A DNA stretch of 7,783 bases, taken from positions 1-7,783 of the forward strand of contig CALCUN010000125.1 in NCBI GenBank assembly GCA_937906975.1, given 5' to 3'. Source of the stretch: an uncultured Bacteroidales bacterium (GTDB taxonomy: Bacteria; Bacteroidota; Bacteroidia; Bacteroidales; P3). Shown piece by piece: positions 6,165 to 7,783 of the stretch. Both the position numbers and the translations under genes were made by a program. Below the pieces are notes generated by a model. The model saw nothing but the letters and a program-made list of their open reading frames with translations, was not told the DNA's origin and did no database searches. Position 1 is the first letter of the stretch; every line of letters begins with the position of its first letter.

Positions 6165-6431
6165 CTCCTCATAAGTCACAAAATCAACAAATCGTCGAGA
6201 CGTTGAAAGAAGCCAAGGCCTCGTTAAAAAAGCATTAGACCTTTTTCAAATTTCCTTAGACCTTTTTTAAATTATCCAAGGCTTTTTTTCGCGAACGACA
6301 ATTCCAGCAAATCGAGACATTATCAAAGGGGGATTAAAACTCCACCCAGGAGCAACATCATCATACATTCTTAGCCTATCAGCACATCAAAAAAAGGCAG
6401 AGAAAAACCATGTCACTTCGGAATAAAACAT
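6165..6431. other. Gene-free stretch between rpoD and nanA
   Basis: No supportable reading frame is seen on either strand. Two near-identical T-rich units occupy about 6235-6277, each opening TTAGACCTTTTT and continuing AAATT. The run CGTTAAAAAAGC (6222-6233) can pair imperfectly with GCTTTTTTTCG (about 6281-6291), so the units sit inside a weak inverted arrangement. A second, looser repeat is AACAAATCGTCGAGACG (from 6186) against AGCAAATCGAGACA (from 6307). Purpose unknown; degenerate intergenic repeat is the simplest reading. Confidence 0.4.
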
Positions 6432-6439
6432 TACTTTTG
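6432..6439 (+). promoter_or_regulatory. Promoter of nanA
   Basis: TACTTTTG fits TAnnTTTG and lies 25 bp before the ATG at 6465, the same geometry as the boxes before nadD and the restriction operon. No good TTTG -33 box is visible at the usual distance. Confidence 0.5.
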
Positions 6440-6464
6440 CACCGAAAGTATTTAAATCATTATT

Positions 6465-7379
6465 ATGGAAAAAATAAAAGGACTCATCAACGCGCCGTTC
6501 ACACCATTCCATGCAGACGGCAGTCTTAACCTCGACCCCATCCCCGAATATGCTGCACTTTTGGTGCGAAATGGATTGAAGGGTGTATTCATCAACGGTT
6601 CTTCTGGCGAAGGCTACATGCTTGATGAACAGGAAAGAATGCAAGTGGCAGAAGCCTGGATGAAGGCGGCACCAGCTGGTTTTAAGGTAATCGTACACGT
6701 AGGTAGCACTTGTGTGAAAAGTAGCCGCCGACTGGCTGCACATGCTCAAGAGATTGGCGCATGGGGCATCGGTGCCATGGCAACACCTTTCCCACGCATC
6801 GGACGTGTGGAAGAATTGGTGAAGTATTGCGAAGAAATTGCAGCAGGAGCCCCTGACCTACCCTTCTACTACTATCACATCCCGGCATTCAATAATGCGT
6901 TCCTCTCCATGTACGATTTCCTGAAAGCGGTGGATGGTCGTATCCCTAACTTCGCAGGTATTAAATACACCTTCGAGAGTCTTTACGAATACAATAAATG
7001 TCGCAGATACAAGGACGGCAAGTTTGATATGCTCCACGGACAAGACGAAACCATCCTGCCTTGCCTTGCTATGGGCGGAGTACAAGGTGGCATCGGCGGT
7101 ACGACCAACTACAACGGACGCGTACTGACAGGCATCCTCGAGGCTTGGGAAAAAGGCGATCTGGAAACTGCGCGCGAATTGCAAAACTTCTCGCAAGACG
7201 TGATCGACGTAATTTGTCATTATCGCGGCAATATCGTTGGCGGAAAGCGTATCATGAAATTGATTGGCTTAGACCTCGGCCCCAACAGAACACCCTTCCA
7301 AAATATGACAGACGAGGAAGAGCAAGCAATGCGTGCCGAACTGGAGGCAATCAACTTCTTCGAACGTTGCAACAAGTAA
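6465..7379 (+). CDS. nanA: N-acetylneuraminate lyase
   Basis: A 304-residue class I aldolase of the DapA/NanA superfamily that splits sialic acid into N-acetylmannosamine and pyruvate in the cytoplasm. Key residues visible: the pyruvate carboxylate-binding loop NGSSGEG at 44-50, the catalytic tyrosine Y137 in FYYYHIPAFN, and the Schiff-base lysine K167 in FAGIKYTFESLYEY. The YYYHIP and LHGQDE blocks (190-195) point to NanA rather than dihydrodipicolinate synthase. The start is supported by MEKIKGLINAPFTPF, the usual opening strand of the barrel, and by the promoter 25 bp upstream. It stands alone here: no nanE, transporter or sialidase lies within the window, though a beta-barrel protein follows on the other strand. 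Codon use is richer in GC than in the left half of the window. Other members of the superfamily acting on related keto acids cannot be fully excluded. Confidence 0.9.
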   Translation: MEKIKGLINAPFTPFHADGSLNLDPIPEYAALLVRNGLKGVFINGSSGEGYMLDEQERMQVAEAWMKAAPAGFKVIVHVGSTCVKSSRRLAAHAQEIGAWGIGAMATPFPRIGRVEELVKYCEEIAAGAPDLPFYYYHIPAFNNAFLSMYDFLKAVDGRIPNFAGIKYTFESLYEYNKCRRYKDGKFDMLHGQDETILPCLAMGGVQGGIGGTTNYNGRVLTGILEAWEKGDLETARELQNFSQDVIDVICHYRGNIVGGKRIMKLIGLDLGPNRTPFQNMTDEEEQAMRAELEAINFFERCNK

Positions 7380-7399
7380 TATAGGATACGCACATAAAA

Positions 7400-7478
7400 G
7401 CGGGAAATAATGATAATTCCTTCTATCTTTTACCCAACTCTGTGGCAAAAGTAGGACTTCTCATTATTTCCCGCAATT
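7400..7478. terminator. Long hairpin, probable bidirectional terminator between convergent genes
   Basis: GCGGGAAATAATGA (7400-7413) and TCATTATTTCCCGC (7461-7474) form a perfect 14-bp stem. Inside it, TTCTATCTTTTACC (7421-7434) pairs with GGCAAAAGTAGGA (7444-7456) with one bulge and one mismatch, leaving a 9-base apical loop. The outer stem is followed by a T-rich run on both strands (AATTTT to the right, TTTTATG to the left), which suits termination of nanA and of the convergent beta-barrel gene. It starts 21 bp after the nanA stop. Confidence 0.65.
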
Positions 7479-7586
7479 TTATAGGTATTCTGACGCGTTA
7501 GCCTTGCGCTATTACGCGCACGACTTTGTGTTTGTTAAATTTCACACAATTCCTACTCACTAAACTTTGTAAAAGTGGTGGTATGT

Positions 7587-7783
7587 TTATTGCATACTGC
7601 CATTTTCGCTTTGCTGTTCGTCGCCGCTGGGAGCGTCTACGTTGTCGGTATTTTGGATCGTACGCGCAGCCTTCTTCACTTTAGCTTTCAACTTACCAAG
7701 ATTATATTTCACACCAATGCTGTAGCGCAGGAAGTTGGTTTGCCAAATATCTGTGGACTCGAATGTCTCGGTGATGACTGTCG
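7587..7783 (-). CDS. C-terminus of an outer-membrane beta-barrel (TonB-receptor-like) protein
   Basis: A leftward frame open from the right edge to the TAA at 7587-7589 encodes 64 residues; the rest lies outside the window and no start codon is visible. The piece reads a last transmembrane strand of the outer-membrane type, TNFLRYSIGVKYNLGKLK, with alternating hydrophobic residues and aromatic tyrosine, followed by a charged periplasmic tail (KAKVKKAARTIQN, then an Asp/Glu/Gln/Ser-rich end). This pattern, SxGVKYNxGK plus a basic tail, is what I recall from Bacteroidota outer-membrane beta-barrel proteins of the TonB-dependent receptor-like family (OMP_b-brl_3 type). The substrate cannot be told. 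Its nearness to nanA does not by itself show a sialic-acid role because the two genes converge. Confidence 0.65.
   Translation of the reverse strand, partial: TVITETFESTDIWQTNFLRYSIGVKYNLGKLKAKVKKAARTIQNTDNVDAPSGDEQQSENGSMQ

Noticed and set aside
6387..7220. Long antisense reading frames opposite nanA, and similar ones opposite rpoD and xerD
   Set aside because: They overlap well-identified genes completely, have no recognisable motifs, and are rich in residues typical of antisense translation.
7500..7586. Small hairpins such as TGCGC...GCGCA near 7508-7523 and ACTTTGTAAAAGT at 7564-7576
   Set aside because: Arms are only five bases with no T-run on the relevant strand; the hairpin at 7400-7474 is a much better terminator for the convergent genes.
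1..7783. tRNA, rRNA, CRISPR array or prophage attachment site
   Set aside because: No cloverleaf, no regularly spaced repeats and no rRNA-like sequence were seen; the tyrosine recombinase matches housekeeping XerD and has no flanking att-like repeat.

Overview
The window looks like Bacteroidota (Bacteroidales-like) DNA. The evidence is a short primary sigma factor of the Bacteroidota RpoD type, several promoter-like TAnnTTTG boxes a short distance upstream of starts, no clear Shine-Dalgarno sequences, and families typical of the phylum such as a TonB-receptor-type beta-barrel and a large exported thioredoxin-fold protein.

Layout. Bases 1-1202 hold the 3' end of a GT51 peptidoglycan glycosyltransferase (mtgA) and, 15 bp downstream, a complete tyrosine recombinase (xerD); both read rightwards. 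Convergent with xerD, and overlapping its end by 15 bp, is a leftward exported thioredoxin-fold protein without a CXXC site (1188-2576). Next comes a compact leftward type II restriction-modification pair that I recognise as close homologues of EcoRI: the endonuclease (3631-4467) is read first and the GAATTC adenine methylase (2644-3627) second. To the right, reading rightwards, are nadD (4595-5188), rpoD (5244-6104) and, after a terminator and a 360-bp gene-free stretch, an N-acetylneuraminate lyase (6465-7379). A long hairpin separates the lyase from the leftward C-terminus of an outer-membrane beta-barrel protein that runs off the right edge.

The main result is that the R-M pair appears to be a recent, very tight insertion. 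It is bracketed by a perfect 22-bp direct repeat (2615-2636 and 4516-4537), with the methylase stop 7 bp from one repeat and the endonuclease promoter just inside the other. I see no transposase, integrase or terminal inverted repeats. Removing one repeat plus the cassette restores a 117-bp intergenic region with two mirror-image divergent promoters, one for the thioredoxin-fold gene and one for nadD. This fits insertion with a long target duplication, a mode described for other mobile R-M systems.

The second result is a sharp change in codon use inside rpoD near 5540-5575. Left of it the DNA is AT-rich and uses AGA and TTA freely. Right of it arginine is all CGC/CGT within rpoD, and the richer composition continues through the lyase. 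This is either a recombination breakpoint in a conserved gene or a chimeric assembly join. If it is a join, the two halves of the window come from different genomes and the neighbourhood across rpoD should not be over-read.
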